A DNA stretch of 64,000 nucleotides from Ligula intestinalis (GCA_036362985.1 JAYGXS010000001.1:43253134-43317133), one strand, 5' to 3'. Numbered from the stretch's first letter, positions 33,601-48,600 are shown. Notes: generated by a model from the sequence alone, not told the origin. Numbers and translations: made by a program.

Positions 33601-36600
33601 TGACTTCGTAGTTTGCTGCGCTAGTTTTTACCGTCCTTCGTCAAGCAGATCGGTTCTTTGTGAATTCCTCCCAAATCGCCGTGTTGATGTGAAGGCGCCT
33701 CAGCGGGTTCTTAACTGTCCGTGTAGTGCCCATTTTGTCCTCCTTTGCAGCTAGCACCCACAGCGACGTCACCATAAAACAGTCGTTGGGGTAATCGTTG
33801 GTCATCCATCCGTACTAGGTAGCCGCTCCAGCGCAGTTGTATCTGCCTGAACATGGCCTGGGTGCTGAGAATTCCCGTTCTCTCTAGAAATTCCGTGTCT
33901 GCGATCCTGTCCTACCATTTCAGCTTCAGTATTCGGTGGAGACAGCTGAGGTGGAAGTGGTTCAGCTTGCGAGTCTGTTTGGCTTAGATGGTCCAAGTCT
34001 CCGCTCCGTACAGGAGTGTCGTGAGGACGACGGTTGTCCTTCAGTTTCGTGGACAGCTGTAAGCCACGACTGTTTCACACAGAGGCTCGAAGCCGGTCGA
34101 AGGCTTCTAGTTTACCGAACCCACCTAGCCAAATGTTCTGCCATGTTTTTTCCTCCTCTAGTCATGGCCTATGGCCACTATCAGATATACCAAGCGGGTT
34201 CTGGTAGTTCGAGATTCATTCATTGACTAATGGAGTGCGGATAAAAAGCTTTGCTAAGGATGCGTAGAATTATTGACTTGATCACGTTAGCCTAGTCTTT
34301 CGCTGACCTTTAAGTGTAGATGCATTAATAACAGCTGTTTAGAGGTCCAATTAGCTGAATAGGCAGGTTACAGAATCCGCCTTTTGGTGTAAAAAATACC
34401 TGAAAGAAGGGAGGCTAGTATAAGTTCCTGGTGCTCACTTGCCGTTTCAATGTAAACATATAAATAAAACCTTTGCTACCTTATCCCTCGCGGCTTCCTT
34501 TGATAATGAACTGCACCCCACAAAAGTCTGTATTTCCAAGATTCTTTGTTTGAACAATGGCCACTCTCCAGCCACTGAATGAAGGCGTAAATAAAACTTT
34601 CGGCTAATTAGTTTCATTTAAGCCCACAGACTACTGGTGAAGCTGGACCCGAGTTTTTGCTTTGTTAATGTGGCGCCTTTCTGAAATTGCCAACACTTTT
34701 GCCATTCGTATGTTGACAGGAGTTCGAACAGTGCCCTTCAGAATGCAGACCTCAAGGCATTTTCCCCTATCCGGAAAGATTGTTGCTGCCAGGGACTACA
34801 GAGCCCTGGTACCTATCGCAGAACAACAAATAAGTGCATACATTCGCAATTCCTGTTATCCGCAGGGGGAGTTGTTTTAATTTGATCTTCAAATTATCTG
34901 AAGAGGATGATACCCACCGTAATCCGACGAAAAAAACCGAAGCCACTTTGATTTGCACATAATGGCCCGTTCCCCTGAAGATTTAGGGTGTGGAGAGTGA
35001 ACTCTGGAGTCAGACTTATTGATTCGGGTACCAAACTAAATCGCAATATGTGGAGGGTGTAAGTGGTCCGAACCTCAGCAGCCTTTACAAATGATACTGC
35101 TGGAGGTCACTGTGTTCCTGGATGCTCGATCAACTCATGATCATGCCAACTTTGATCATGAGAATGGACTTGGGTCGTGTAGTTGAGTCGTGGCAGGTAA
35201 TACGAATCGCCCATGTTGCAGATGGCCTTGTGCTGACTTCCAGGGAGGTTTTGGCTCAGTGTGGGGGTTGGTGTTACAGTTGAGACACGGAAATACGTGG
35301 TCCCTGAAATTTTGCGCAAGACCGTCTGTAATTGCATCATGAATGCCTTCGATAGCTATTTTTGAAGTATCTACTTCCGCATTTTAATTGATATACTGGC
35401 TATCTTTACTTTATGAACTACGAAGTTTATCTTCCAGCAGAAGTCTTACTACCTCTAACTCTGTTTTCTGCAGGAAATACTCCGGATCTCAGGTGCCATC
35501 CCGCCGCACGTCTCCGCTTGTGCACCTGACCATGAGCGGAGTACTCTCACTGAGAAATTAAAGCGAGATTTTTCTACAATCTTCTCTGCTGCAGACGAAA
35601 TCGTGAAGCAGATCTTATCAAGCAAAAAGCCTCCAGAGTCCACCGACGCTGATGACATGACTTTTCTTCTGCAGGGTGTCTGTGACATGTTTGATGCAGC
35701 CATGGAGCCCAATGCATCGGAAGCTACCAAAATACGAAAGCTGAAGCGTTTAAGTCTATTGGAACCACCCTGTTTCGTCATTTCGGTGACAGGCCGCCAT
35801 CTGCTCGTAAGTCAAACGCATCCAACAAGTGTGCGCGAATCGTATCCTCTAATGTCGTTGAAAAATCCGGGTTTCCCATAGTTTCTGTATCCGAAATTAG
35901 ATGTCTCAGTTCACCCCCTACGATGCACCTTTGCATTTTGTAAAATTTTTATAGATATATATTTATTCGATTGACCCAATTTTGAAAAACTCGTGGCCTC
36001 GGTGGGCGTAGAACCCACACAGCAGGGAAGGCTTTTGCGCAACCAAAGCTCTACCGTTAGGCTATGTACGCCGTGAATTTAATCCCGTTCGGCTAGATTT
36101 TATCCGTTCAACTTGCTGCTTGTATGAAATCCACTAATACTGACGCGGTAAGCTGGCTGCCAGGCAGGATCTCCTAAGTAATACAATATATTTGTCAATC
36201 GGGGTCTACTACCACCGGGCTATTTTACTGCTGGATGGTCAATGACTACTTAATATTGAGAGCCAAGGGTCTGCTTATTTAGCAGGAAGCATGCGTTGGA
36301 GGACGTTTCATTATGTTTCGCACTTTGAGTTTGGCTGAAGCTAACAGTCCGGTGGCATCTTCGTCATCCTATAGCATCCCAACCTGCCAGCGTCGCTTTC
36401 AACTGTTGAAAGCGTTCGCATTTTGTACAGTCACATTATCAAATGGTGAACCCCGAAAGTTCGACCGTCGGCTTCGACGATGTTCACCTGATGTGCCTGA
36501 ATTATTTTTAGGTTATGGTAGACTTGCACAGCCTCTGCCGCAATCTCTCCTCCAACCCACTCTAGCTCGGTGTTAAGACACAGTCAAGAAAACTGGAGGT

Positions 36601-39600
36601 GAGATCGGGCGCAGGTAGCTGGCGCCGTAGAAGCCGCCTCTACGCATGCCACAATGCCCCCCCTCCTGTTCGTCATTTGTTCTCGGTGTGCAACCTAAAT
36701 AGCGCCTGTCATACCATGATTGGACCCCCAGGTCGGTCCAGTGCTGGAGATGAACTCGTGGAACTCAATGGTAAAACGGCCTTTTTTAATAGGCAGAAAC
36801 GCTTGCTCTATACAGACGAAGTCTGTCTTACAGCCCAAATCCGCATATATAATTGTGTACTCTTATGAAACATATTCTTGGTCGTCATGGAAGCTGTAGT
36901 GCCAATGAAAGAATAGAGACTTCCAAATGTCGATAAGAAGGTTACTGAACCCCGGGAACTCTGTTCAAAATGTTGTCATTGATTTTACCTATAGTCACTG
37001 GACTTCCAAGTTTTAATGCTGGGTGTCCACATGACGCTGAAATAACTACAACTGATTGAAGTTTCTTTTCATAGAACAAAAGCAAAATTCAATGAGATGG
37101 GGTTGGCATCATCCGTGGCGCCCACTGGGGCCAAACTCCTTCACTGGTTGTTAAAGCACAAAATAACAGGTGTTTTCGAACATGCTTCGGTAGACCACTT
37201 CGCTCGCTTTCCGTGTACTGCGGATCGGGACTCGGATGAGGTCATTGCGGTGCTGACGAGTTCCTTTACAAAAATGCAGCGTGCCTTGTCCCAGTTGTGC
37301 CTCAAGATGACCAGAGTGAGCACGAAGATAAATCCCAACATAAAAATCATAGCCTTGGGTTTCGCGATGGTGGTAGACAACTGCCCTGTCACCGTGGACA
37401 GCGAACCACTTAAGGCGATATCACCTACTTTAGATCGAGTATTCTGGCTCATATGCAGTATAAAAACGAAATCGATCACTTGACCAACCAGACACCTGCA
37501 GCCTTCGTAAAACCTCATGGAAACCTCTGTCGTTCACAAAAGGTTTCCAGTGAAGGATTATTCCGTTCGCCTGGAACCTAAAGCACAATCTCTGACTTAT
37601 TCATTCGTTTACTTGGACGTATCGATTAGATAATGTACAAACATGAGGGTGCATTCATCCGAGAGGCCACCTTGCCCATATCTAGGCGGTGGCTGAATCG
37701 TGTTCGTTGACCAAAGACGTGTTTGAATGTGATAAAAGCCCTCTTTTGAGAACATAAAAGGTCGTATCTTGTTGACTATGTGAAGTGGACGTGCCATCTT
37801 CCTTATCTTTGCTTGGGAGTTTGATGATAAACAAATGCAGTGCGGACAGTCATTAGTGTTGTCATAAGCTGTAATATGAGCCGTAGTATGGACACAGTAA
37901 GTGTGATATTGTCTCCCGAATCGATGCTGCTCGCTGGGTCTTCCCAATCCTCTGAAACTACCTATCGATCTGACGCGACATCGACATTGCCGTGAAAATC
38001 CTTGAGTACCTCGCATCTGTCCGGCCAGTCCTCTATGGATTTGAATGCTGGGCTTTGCGCGTTCAAGATGAGCGAAAGCTGGAGATATTTGACTACCGCT
38101 GCATGAGGATCATCCTTTGAGTGAAGTATACCGAGTTCGCCTCAAATGAGACGGTCCACATTCGCTGCGGCAGTATCGCGAGGATATATCTGACCATCCA
38201 AGAAATACGACTGAGGTGGATTGGGCTCGTCCTCCGCCGTTCGCCTCACGAGCTTTGTTATGCTGCCTTAGATGCGGCACTCCGACCCACCTGGAGGCGT
38301 CGACGAGGAGGGCAACTGAAGACTTGTCTCGACAAAACATGGAAGCAGTTTCTAAACCCTCAGTTTTCGGTCAATGTCGCTGGAGAAGGGAATGAGTGGA
38401 GTTTTCCAGATCCGCTGCCGCAAATTGTCACAAACAATAAGAGACCTCACCGAGGCCGGCTAAATTAAGCACGATCACAGCTGTACACGACCACTTGCGG
38501 GTTTTTAAGTAACCCAGGAATGACGTCGATTTTTGAGGTACACACGTAAAGTTCTTTGGAATCAAGATGGCAATTAGTACTGCTTGTTTGCCTTAAGTTG
38601 TAATTCGTTTACAGCGTTAAAGGGTATGTATGTCTAAAGAAGGCTGACAGCCTTGTCGACCAGCGACCGTCAAATTCTCATTAGCAGGACTTCTGTGGTA
38701 TTGGTTTCGGTCTACGGCAAACCTTAATAAGACGAACATCGAAATTGACTAACATTTTCAGATGTTTGCTACGCTCGTAATTCTGCTGTTTACCAATAAC
38801 AGTTTAGACCTGCTACGCCCATAACCTGTAATACTTGAGACTGCACCTAGGTTTGCAGTCTTATTTTTCTGTTTGTAATGTGGATCGCATGCATGAAAAC
38901 GTAACGTTGTAAATGCCTGCTCCTTCTCCGAACATTAACCAGTGTCGCACGCTGCTCTTCCTAATTCCCTCGTAATATTTGAGTCAAAATCCATCAGTTA
39001 CTGCGGTATATCCACTAGCTTCCAACAGGTGACCAGCAGTATGCAAAAACTAAATGTCTTGCCACACCGACAGCACAGTCTCTAGCTAATTCTCACCAAA
39101 AAGTGTGTAATATAGTTAGTTTTGTTTCTTCTGGTGCCTAGTCCTTTAAGTTCCGGGCAGCAGACGATGGACAGACTGGGTTTTTGAAGTACACAGTCGG
39201 ACTCGCACTCCAGAAGGATTCATCTTGCGTAACGCTGTTTTTTTCATGGTTGTGGAACACATCAGTCCTATCATCTCAAACGTTCGTTTTTTGTCTTTAC
39301 AGGTTGAGGCTGTCAAGCGACTGTTATCAAGTTCTCCCGATTCGAAGTTGGGCCCGCTACTCTCCTTACTATCGTCCTACGGTAATTAAAACTTTTGATG
39401 TCGTTACTTGTTCCCTTCATTAGTCAGCGTTTGAAGTCCATGTAAAAACTAAAATTTTACCGCTGGAACGTATCTTTACTACTTTGTTTCGACAGCGGTA
39501 ACACACCCCATAAGACAGGTCTACAACAGAAAGTTTTCGCAAACTCTGAACGGTTCGAAATAGTCTTAAGATCGGCTAGAAACACACCCGCCTCCTTTGT

Positions 39601-42600
39601 TATTTTTTCAGCTAGAGGTTGGGTTAATTTGATCCTGTTAACGTCAAAAGTGCACGCATGCGTCCTCTAGTGTTGTTTCTCCAAAGCCAGACTTGCCTGA
39701 GTATTATCCCTTATTTTGAAGCCTGGGTGGTAAAACAGTTCACACGCATATTTCATTAGCCTTGGGAGACTAGTAGAAATTGACCATTGTTTCTCTCTCT
39801 TGCGAGCCAGGACTTTGTTTTGTACTCCAAGCGCTCCCACACCGGACCTTTAACTTTTGGGGATGTTGGGGATGCGCTTGAGTGGTAAAAAAAGAGGAGA
39901 CTTTGGTAAAGTAATCCGTACCATATGTCGGCGCTTGTTTGCCAAAATAATGTTATGCACACCCTGTCTTTTGTCTCGACGAGGATTAACTAGTGGAAAC
40001 GCGCAGTGATGGTGACTGCTCTCAGGGGTGAGCTTTAAAGTGATAGCAGACGTAGTTAGCGCCACCCGCACTCTCCACCTCCACGATGGTTCAAGAAGAC
40101 CAGGCTGGGTCCGGCGTTGGCTGCTTTCTCAAATGCAAGTCAGAAACACCGCCTCACTTTGCCTTAAGTTACAGTAGACTTTGCACGGGTACTACCGCAC
40201 TATTTACGCTCACTCATCTTCAATAGGTGTCAAGAGAGAATCAAGGTGGCCCAGACCGATATGGCTACTACTATTTCTACTACTACTAACTAGCAATGCA
40301 GCTGAGGCTTAGTAGTACTGGTACTATTTCTGACGGGTGGTGACGCGGGTTAAAAATCATGCTGGGGCTCATACCCCAATTGGTCTTAACAAGGAGTTTG
40401 AACCTGAGCTATGGGCTATTCCGAGTAAATACATATTTGAGGCCATGAGCAAGTCAGAGTGCCTTCTCTTCCACCTTCTCAACTCTATCCACCAAGAGCT
40501 GTGTCACATTCTACTAAGTTTGGGCTAGGATGCTGCTGCTAGAGGTAATATGCCACTGCTAAGATTGCTAATTCTGGTAATCATACTAAGATCGGCGGAT
40601 AGTATATTCTAGTAATATATTCCTATAATTGTATCGATAGCTGTCATCCATCCCTTTTTGCAACAAGGATAGCAGATAAGATTATGAGCTTGCCCGAGTC
40701 CTAAACTTCATCTGAGTTGATTTGTAAGCCACCCGGGCGACCGTTCACGTGCGGTAGGTAGGCATGACTGTCTACAGTAGGTGGCCTCATGTTGGGCAAT
40801 TGCTGGGTTGAAGTTTGAGTGAACGGTTTAGAATACATTTAGTCTTGCTTTGGTTTGTTGAGTGGATTTGAGGCCCAGAAAACCTTTTACTAAAAATACT
40901 TCTCCCAAGTTTTGCCTTGACGTAACCTTGAAAGAGTATAAAGTACGCAGGCATTACTCAGCTAAATGCCTAATTAAGGCGGTTTTATAAGGGGTGACTT
41001 ACAGTAGAGAGTTTGTCTTAAATTTGCCTTAGCCGTATTAATTGCCTACTTGTTCTGTGGACGTTAATTTTTTCCCTGCAATAAGTTTTCGTGTTTTGTC
41101 GACCTAAACATCCATTTACATTATAAAGAATATCCAAAGCCGCATTTATTCGATAAATGTTCTAAAGAAATATCTTATTTTGCTGGTTTTGATAAATACA
41201 CAGAGCAGAATCTAAATATATAGCCAATCGCTTTAAAACACGGGAAATCATGAAGTATTCGCCAGTATTTCAAGGACTAGTTGTAATTCAATAATAAAAA
41301 TGACCTTAAAGACATTTGACTGAATGAAAAACTTTTAACATATGCAAAATGGCATGTTACAGTTATTTTTTCTGTTCAGAATTTACCGTTTTCTGAAAAT
41401 GGGTTGGCTTTTATAAAAAAAGTAATATTGCTTTTTCTGTTTCCTTTAAGTCTTAAACACGCTTCAAGTTATTCATTGATATTTGAAAGCAGTGACACAA
41501 GCCTTCATGTCGGTCTGCAAGTGACTATCAATTTGCGCTCTCCCTTCCCAAACCCCTCACATTCTATTGGCAGGACGACAATGACTGGAAATGAGATTGG
41601 GCCGAGGTGCTGTGAAGCCGACACCTATCACGTGACGCAGTCCGTCAGACGTGTGTCACAAACAACCACGACCTTCTAGGCGTTACTTTACCTGCACTTC
41701 TATTTTGAGTGTCTAGAAGTTGTCTGCAGCTATCAATACAAAAACTAACTGACGGAAATATCCCGAGGGAACGCCGTTTGATGCAGTTGCTGACCAATTG
41801 GTTAGCACTTAGCAGTGAATTTCTTGAGATCGAAATGTAGCTAGTCAGCCCTCCTGTCAAAGTCAGCGGAGCCACTCTAGCGATCTGAAACGCACGTTCC
41901 ATTTTAGGCAACGCAACTGATAAAAAGGGAGGACGACGACGACATTTCCCTCGTCGATTTCGACGATGGGCACCACGCGCTCCAACAAGCCGCAGCAAAC
42001 GCTGAAGCAAGCTGCAGCATACACAGAAGCAAGCTGGGCAAGCAACACGAAAGCGACAGCAAGCCGCAGCATACACAGAAGCAAGCTGGGCAAGCAACAC
42101 GAAAGCGACAGCAAGCACAGAGAACTGGCACGAGAGAAAGCAGGAGTGTAGGCAGACTCGCGCAATATCTACCCCCTCGCTCGCCACTCCCACCTCCGTA
42201 TGCTGTGTAGAGACAAAATCAATCAGACCGGGGATGAGGGAGGGTGTAGATGGCTGGCGCGATAAACACTCAGCACGCGCACACTTGACACAGCCATCTC
42301 GCTAGGTATGCTCTCGACTGCGCAGGAGCGCCATAAAGGCCACATTAAGAGGGAGCCATTGCAGCCTGACTCTCAGTCCTCCCTCTCCTCACATACGCAC
42401 ACACAAACACTCGCGTACAGGAGGAGCAGCAACGTAGGGGGCCCGAATTTTCCCGTCAGTTGGCAGACCCTCCAAGCCACGGCTTTTAGCCTACCGTGAT
42501 AGATTCAGACACATTCAGATTTGTTATAGTGAGGAAAGAAACGCGCCGAGGTCGACCTCACTCTCTCCCCCACCACCTGGTGACCGCCTAGCTTTTCGGG

Positions 42601-45600
42601 CACCTGAGATGGGGCCTGAGACCCAGTGGGAGCGTGAGCGCAGTCACCAACAGGGAATCAGATGTGGGAGAAAGTGCCAGCGCCTTCCAGGCCGCAGGGA
42701 CCGTGGTTGGCTGAAGACTGGCATTGCATGTGCATACAGAACATTGGATCTCAGAAGGTTGAGAGCAGCCCTGCATGAAGCCTGGACAAACATCCTTCTG
42801 AGAATGGTAACCAGTCAGTCAACGACTGAAAGGCACTACCCAAGCTCCGTTGTCGGTTGGCGTCCGTGGGCGGGGCTGAAAGGAGAGAGAGAGAGAGAGA
42901 GACAGCTGGTGTGTGTTGGTGCTCCAGGCACTATTTATTAGTCTCCGTGCGATGGATTTGCAAGTGACCGACTAGGCCGATGCGTGAGGTGAATGTGCGA
43001 TTGCAGTGAGGGCATAGCAGGCCCTCAGAGCTGGTGGAGGGTTCAGGTGTGGGGAGGCGAGTGGTGGCGGGCGGTGATGTGTCAGAATGGGTGGAGGAAG
43101 TCGCGGGTGGGTTGGATTCGGTGAATGAGGGTAACGAGGCATCTCTTGCGTCGATTATTGCCGTCGAGGTGGAGGGCAGAGAAGGGTCTGGAGGACGGTT
43201 AGGTGCAGTGGACGTTGATGCTGTCGGAGGAGGGTTGCATGGCTTCCGGAGGTGACCGACCAAGCCAATGCGTGCACGGAAGGTGCGTTGACAGCGCGGA
43301 CACGTTGGGAGGGGTTGGGTGGTGGCAGCGTGCGTCCGTGGATTGTGAGACTTGCGTGCCGCCCGTTTTGCCTGGTCGGCGGCGATCCGACTAGCTTCGT
43401 AGATTGCGGCGCCCGTTTTAACCGCTCTTCGACACACAGATCGGTCCTGTGCTAGCTCCTCCCAGTTCTTCGTGTTGATTTGGAGACGCTTCAAGGAGTT
43501 CTTCAGGGTATCCTTGTAACGTCTCTTCTGTCCTCCTTTGCGACAAGCGCCGACGGCGACATCGCAATGGAACAGTCGCTTGGGTAGCCGTTCATCGTTC
43601 ATACGTAGCACGTGTCCGCTCCAGCGCAGTTGTATCTGCCTGAGCATGGCCTGGATGCTGAAAACTCCCGTTCTCTCCAAGATTTCCATGTCCTAAATCC
43701 TCTTCTGCCACTTCACCTTCAATATGCGGCGTAGGCAGCTGATATGAAAGTGGTTCAGTTTCCGCGCTTGGCTAGCATAGACAGTCCAAGTCTCCGCTCC
43801 GTACAAGAGTGCTGACAGCACAACAACCTTGTACATCTTCAATCTCGTTGACGGTTGAAGACCATGACGATTCCATACGGAGGCTTGTAGCCGACCGAAG
43901 GCTTGACTGGCTTTGGAGATTCTGCGAGCAATCTCGTCTATTTTAGTGTTGCGGGAAAGCGTACTGCCGAGGTAAGTGAAAATGTCCACGTTCTGCAGTT
44001 CGACTGCGTTGACGTTGATGCGTGCGGGATTGAGGTCAACACCTGGCGGCGGTTGATGCATAACCACCGTCTTGTTTGTGTTGATGGTGAGGCCAAAGTT
44101 GGCGCAACCTGCTGCAAAGAGGTCCATGCTGCTTTGCATGTCCGCTTCGGTGGTGGTGTTGAGAGCGCAGTCGTCCGCAAACAGCAGATCATGGACTGTG
44201 GTTGTGGACACGCGCGTGGTGGCCTGCATCCGACGAATGTTGTGGAGGTTTCCGTCCGTTCTGTAATTGATGGGGATTCCGGGACGCTCATCACGGTAAG
44301 CGTCCATCAGCATGGCAGAGAACATGAGACTGAAGAGGGTGGGCGCGAGGACACAGCCCTGCTTCACCCCATTGATCACTGCGAAGGCCTCAGACAACGT
44401 TGCGTAGTCCGTGACGTGCGCCATCATCCCATCATGGAGTTGTCGAACCATGTGGGTGAAGTGTTCCGGACAGCCAAACTTCTGCCTAACCTTCCAAAGT
44501 TCGGGCCGGTTCACCGTGTCGAAGGCTTTCGTCAGATCTACGAACGTAGTGTAGAGGTGGGGCCGCATCTCTTGACATTTCTCCTGCAGCTGACGCGCGG
44601 CAAATATAATGCCAGTGGTGCCGCGGTGACGTCGAAAACCACATTGACTTTCAGGCAGAAGCCCTTGTTCCAGGTGGCTATTCAGACGATTGAGGAGAGT
44701 GCGTGCGAAGATTTTACCGGCAATATTTAGCAGTGAGATGCCGCGGTTGGAGACGGATCCGCATCTTGGAGATGAGGAGACGATGATCGGTATCCTCGTC
44801 GGTACCCGGCATTGCCTTTGTCACCAGCACGTCCTGCTGATCGCGCCGCCGCACGAGAACATAATCCAGAAGATGCCACTGACGAGACCTGGGGTGCATC
44901 CAGGTCGCCTTGTACTGCAGCGGTTGGCTGAGGTAGGTGTTGGTCAGTATGAGACGGTGAGCCGCGCAGGTGCGAAGGAGGAATAGGCCATTGTCGTTGA
45001 GTCCTCGTAGGCCGTGGGGTCCGAGTACTCCTCTCCAGGCGGCGTGGTCTGTGCCGACGCGGGCATTGAAGTCACCAAGGACTATCAACTTGAGAGCCTT
45101 CGGCACAGAGGCCAGGAGGGCGTGCATATCCTCGTAGAACTTGTTTTTTGTCTCGTCGGAGCTGGTCATCGAAGGAGCGTAGACACTGACGATGGTGGCG
45201 AATTTGCCACGCATAGAGGCAGGTGGAGGTTCATCAGGCGTTACTTGATACCTTGCGGCCTACAGGGTAGTCGTCCCACGATGTCCTTCCGGATGGCAAA
45301 AGCGACGCCAGTCTCGCGTCGCTCTGCTGCCCGACGGCCCACATAGACGAAGGTGTAGCCGGCACTCACCTCTTCTATGGAACCTTACCGGAGAAGCGGG
45401 TTTCACTGAGTGCGGCGTTGTCCACCTTGAAGCGCGCTAGTTTCCGGGTGATTAGCGCTGTTCTCCGTTCCGGTCGGATGATCCTCGGGTTATCTAAAAG
45501 GGAACGAACATTTCAAGCACCGAAGATGGTAGGACTTACCTGAACTCCCTGATCTGTCCTGTGAGCTCTGGGAGCTGTCCTGTGGAAAGAAAACGGGTTA

Positions 45601-48600
45601 GTCGGAGGGTGGGGAAGAGAGAGGTTTTGATTTGCGTTTGTAGTGTTTCGACCGCGTGTATACAATCTGTTAGCCACGGTCAACTTGCAGATGTCACGAC
45701 CCAGCGTGTTTGGTAACCACCTTTTCTAGGCCCATCAACCCTCTGGCGAGGGGCAGCAGCGCTGTTCCATGAAGGACTGCCGGTCACCCACAACTGCTGC
45801 CGAACAACACCATGGGACACGATTGATTTGGTGCCGAACGACCACTTGGCTGTGAGCAGCCTACAAGAGGACTTTTTAGGGGGGAAGCAGCAGTAATTAT
45901 CCGTATAGCAGTAGCGGTGAAGGGGACTGTGTCTCACGTTAAGTTGATACGCATTCTAGTGCTGTGGCATCTGACTGTGGATAGGATTTGCTGCTACGAG
46001 TAGTTGTTACTGATGCTACTAAGGAGGCAAACTCTGCTAAGACTAAGAGTGCTAGTCATGGCAGTGGAATGGCTGTTTGGGTAGGCATGGCTACGATGAA
46101 ATAAGGTCACTGTAACAGTAAGGTAATGAAATGATATATGCATGGTAGTAGAGACAAAATTACAGAAAGTCAGGCAAAGTGGTAGATAACAAATATCAAT
46201 TAGAAAAAAATAGTAAGATAAAGTAAATATGGAATCAGGCATACATACGCATAAAGAATAAAGGATGCAATGTTAAGACTAGCTTATACAGAGTAGATTA
46301 CGCAGATAAGGCAACGTTACGGGAGTACTGAAATGCTGAAGCTAGTGAGGTAAGCAATGATCGCAGTAGTGGTAATAATGATAAAAGCAACTGGAGATAG
46401 CAAGTGTAGCAAGAGTGTAATAAAGAGTTAAGGAAAGTAAACAATAAAATACAAACAGACAATGGTACCGTATACAGTAAGTAGCTTCCTTCCACCAAAT
46501 ACATCTGCTAGGATGCCTACCGCTGGGACCCGGGGACATACCGGGCGTATGGACACACACACCGGAGACCCTCACATGGTTTAGCCCGCTGATCGAGGCG
46601 GGGAGCCTGGGGGTGACCGCCAGGTAGAGCCTAGCTCCGGAGAGCCACAACTGAGAGCTGGATGCCAGCCAAGGACGCTAGGCGTAACCACCACCTATGC
46701 GAAGAAGATGATGCGATCTGCCACGACCTTAACGTTCAGCCTTCAGCTGCACACCCCATACCCCCCTAAAAAAGGGAGGACAACTGTCTTCACTCACATA
46801 GTAATCAGCTGTAAGGCCACCATCGCGCATCACCACGGTTTGCAAGCTGAACTGATCTCCACTTTTATGAAAGGGAATGGCAACTTGAACATGCTGCAGT
46901 ATTCGGATTTGGTAGTATTTCCTTCACAGACATCTCAGATGCTGTCTGCTCTCTGTTCCTCCGGCTTCACAGCATACTATATTACACTTGTGCTGCAGAA
47001 GCCAAGAAGATGTCTACTGTTTTGAGATAGATTATGGTAACGGGTAGCTCTAGGAGCGCCTACGCTCTCACCCCTCCCAAACCCACCACATCTCATTGGT
47101 AAGACAACGACCACGACCGGGAGTGAGGTTGGGTTGACGTGCTGTGAAGCCTACGTGCATACCACGTGCTCCAATCTGCATACGTGATCTATCTCATTTA
47201 GACTGAAAGCAGTAACACGGCCCGTCAACAATAAATGCGCCAAAAACAATCACAAACCTCTTAGGCGTTAATTTACCTGCACAGTGTCTGCCAGCAGCGC
47301 TGAGTAATACAGAAATACAATTCAGCGCTTTCTAGGCATACTTCCGCTGCCGATTAAATGCATTTCAGGTGGCACAAATAACTTCGGCTGATCCCACGTC
47401 TGCCAAACGGTGCATGTGGAAGTATGCCAGTGGGTAATTGAAAGACAATTGAAGACATTACACAAACCTTCTCAGTCTGTACTTGGTTTGCGGAATGCCC
47501 CCTGAGCAGTGCGCTAAATACCCGAGGGAATCAGCATTCGAACTGTAGTAAGAATATACACGGCTCATTTGGGACCAGGGTAACTTGAGGGCTTGAATGA
47601 ATGTCTTCTGCGAGCACAAGATTGATTCAGCTCACTGCCTCTGTCGTCGCAAGTATCCACTGGCGCAGGACTTTGCCCTTTTCTCGCTGACACTTTACAG
47701 ATGGCTACAAAGTTTTGGTTGATATGGCCATTGTCAATTTGGCGAGCCGCAGTCACGCTATAGGTGGACTTTTCCCTGTCTTGACTTAACCAAGTGGGGG
47801 GTGTTCTCGGGTCTGTTTTGATAAGTGCCCAGTCGTTTAACCAGTATAACCTGCTCCACGAAGACGAGTGCAGGCGAAAAGACACGTTTAAGGGATCTGA
47901 AAGGTCAGCGGAGACCAGCGGAGGGCATATTTTTATAACTTGGTTGGTTATGCGGTGAACTAAGCTTCCTTGCGAACCTTGGAGGAGAAAACTGGATGAT
48001 TTCTGTTATTACTTTTTCATATTGTTTTGTTTCATCGCCCACACCCAGAAGGGGGATGTTACCTCTCTTTGATTTTTCCACAATGACGGTTAACGCTTGA
48101 AAAGTTTGACTGGGGCTGTTGAAATCAAGCTCCTCATCTGGTATTGAAAAATATTACCGAAACATTAAACATAGAGATAAAGGTCCTTTATACCTGCACA
48201 GAGCTGTTTTTTCCAATGAAGACATCAACTAGTAGAGGTCGGTGTCGTGATCCCATCGCCAGGCCGTCGAAATAACGGGTAAATAGTCCATCGAATCTCG
48301 TTCGAGGTGCGATGAAAGAGCAGCTCCCCTCGGGTTATAATGGGTGTAACGATTTAGAAATCAGGTTTAGCAGTCACCCTCGCGGGGGCGATATAATTTT
48401 ATGTGGCGAGAATGTTAGGCAGAATTTCTCCATCGAAGTGCCGGTCGGAGAATTAAAGGAATTGCTATTTTGTTGCATGTTACGTGTTCAATACAGATTC
48501 TGTGGTCAGTTTTATCGCTAGATCGACGGCTTTGCGATTGCATCACCCCATGTGCCGCTAAAACATGTCCTTCTCTCCGACACTGTCCACGACCTTTATT

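Larger units (their letters stand above)
42931..45590 (-). mobile_element. RTE-like non-LTR retrotransposon with C-terminal zinc fingers
   Basis: Minus-strand order: decayed endonuclease start (about 45540-45215, NVRSLLDNP and [13 protein letters not shown]), endonuclease (45214-44714), an apparent internal deletion at 44739-44744, then RT and C-terminus (44720-42931). It is antisense in GAPVD1 intron 3. The 3' ORF is interrupted by only one in-frame TAG, so this is among the youngest elements in the window. Confidence 0.8.

Noticed and set aside
35474..35806. RUN-domain protein exon
   Set aside because: First impression from helical pattern; phase continuity with flanking exons and the WSTDVL motif in exon 8 fit GAPVD1 much better.
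41645..42193. 182-codon Cys/Leu-rich minus-strand frame and its neighbours
   Set aside because: Produced by the 52-bp tandem duplication and GC-rich flank; three overlapping frames give equally repetitive peptides.
43903..44730. 275-codon plus-strand frame
   Set aside because: Exact antisense shadow of the RTE-like RT (Val/His-rich, no motif).
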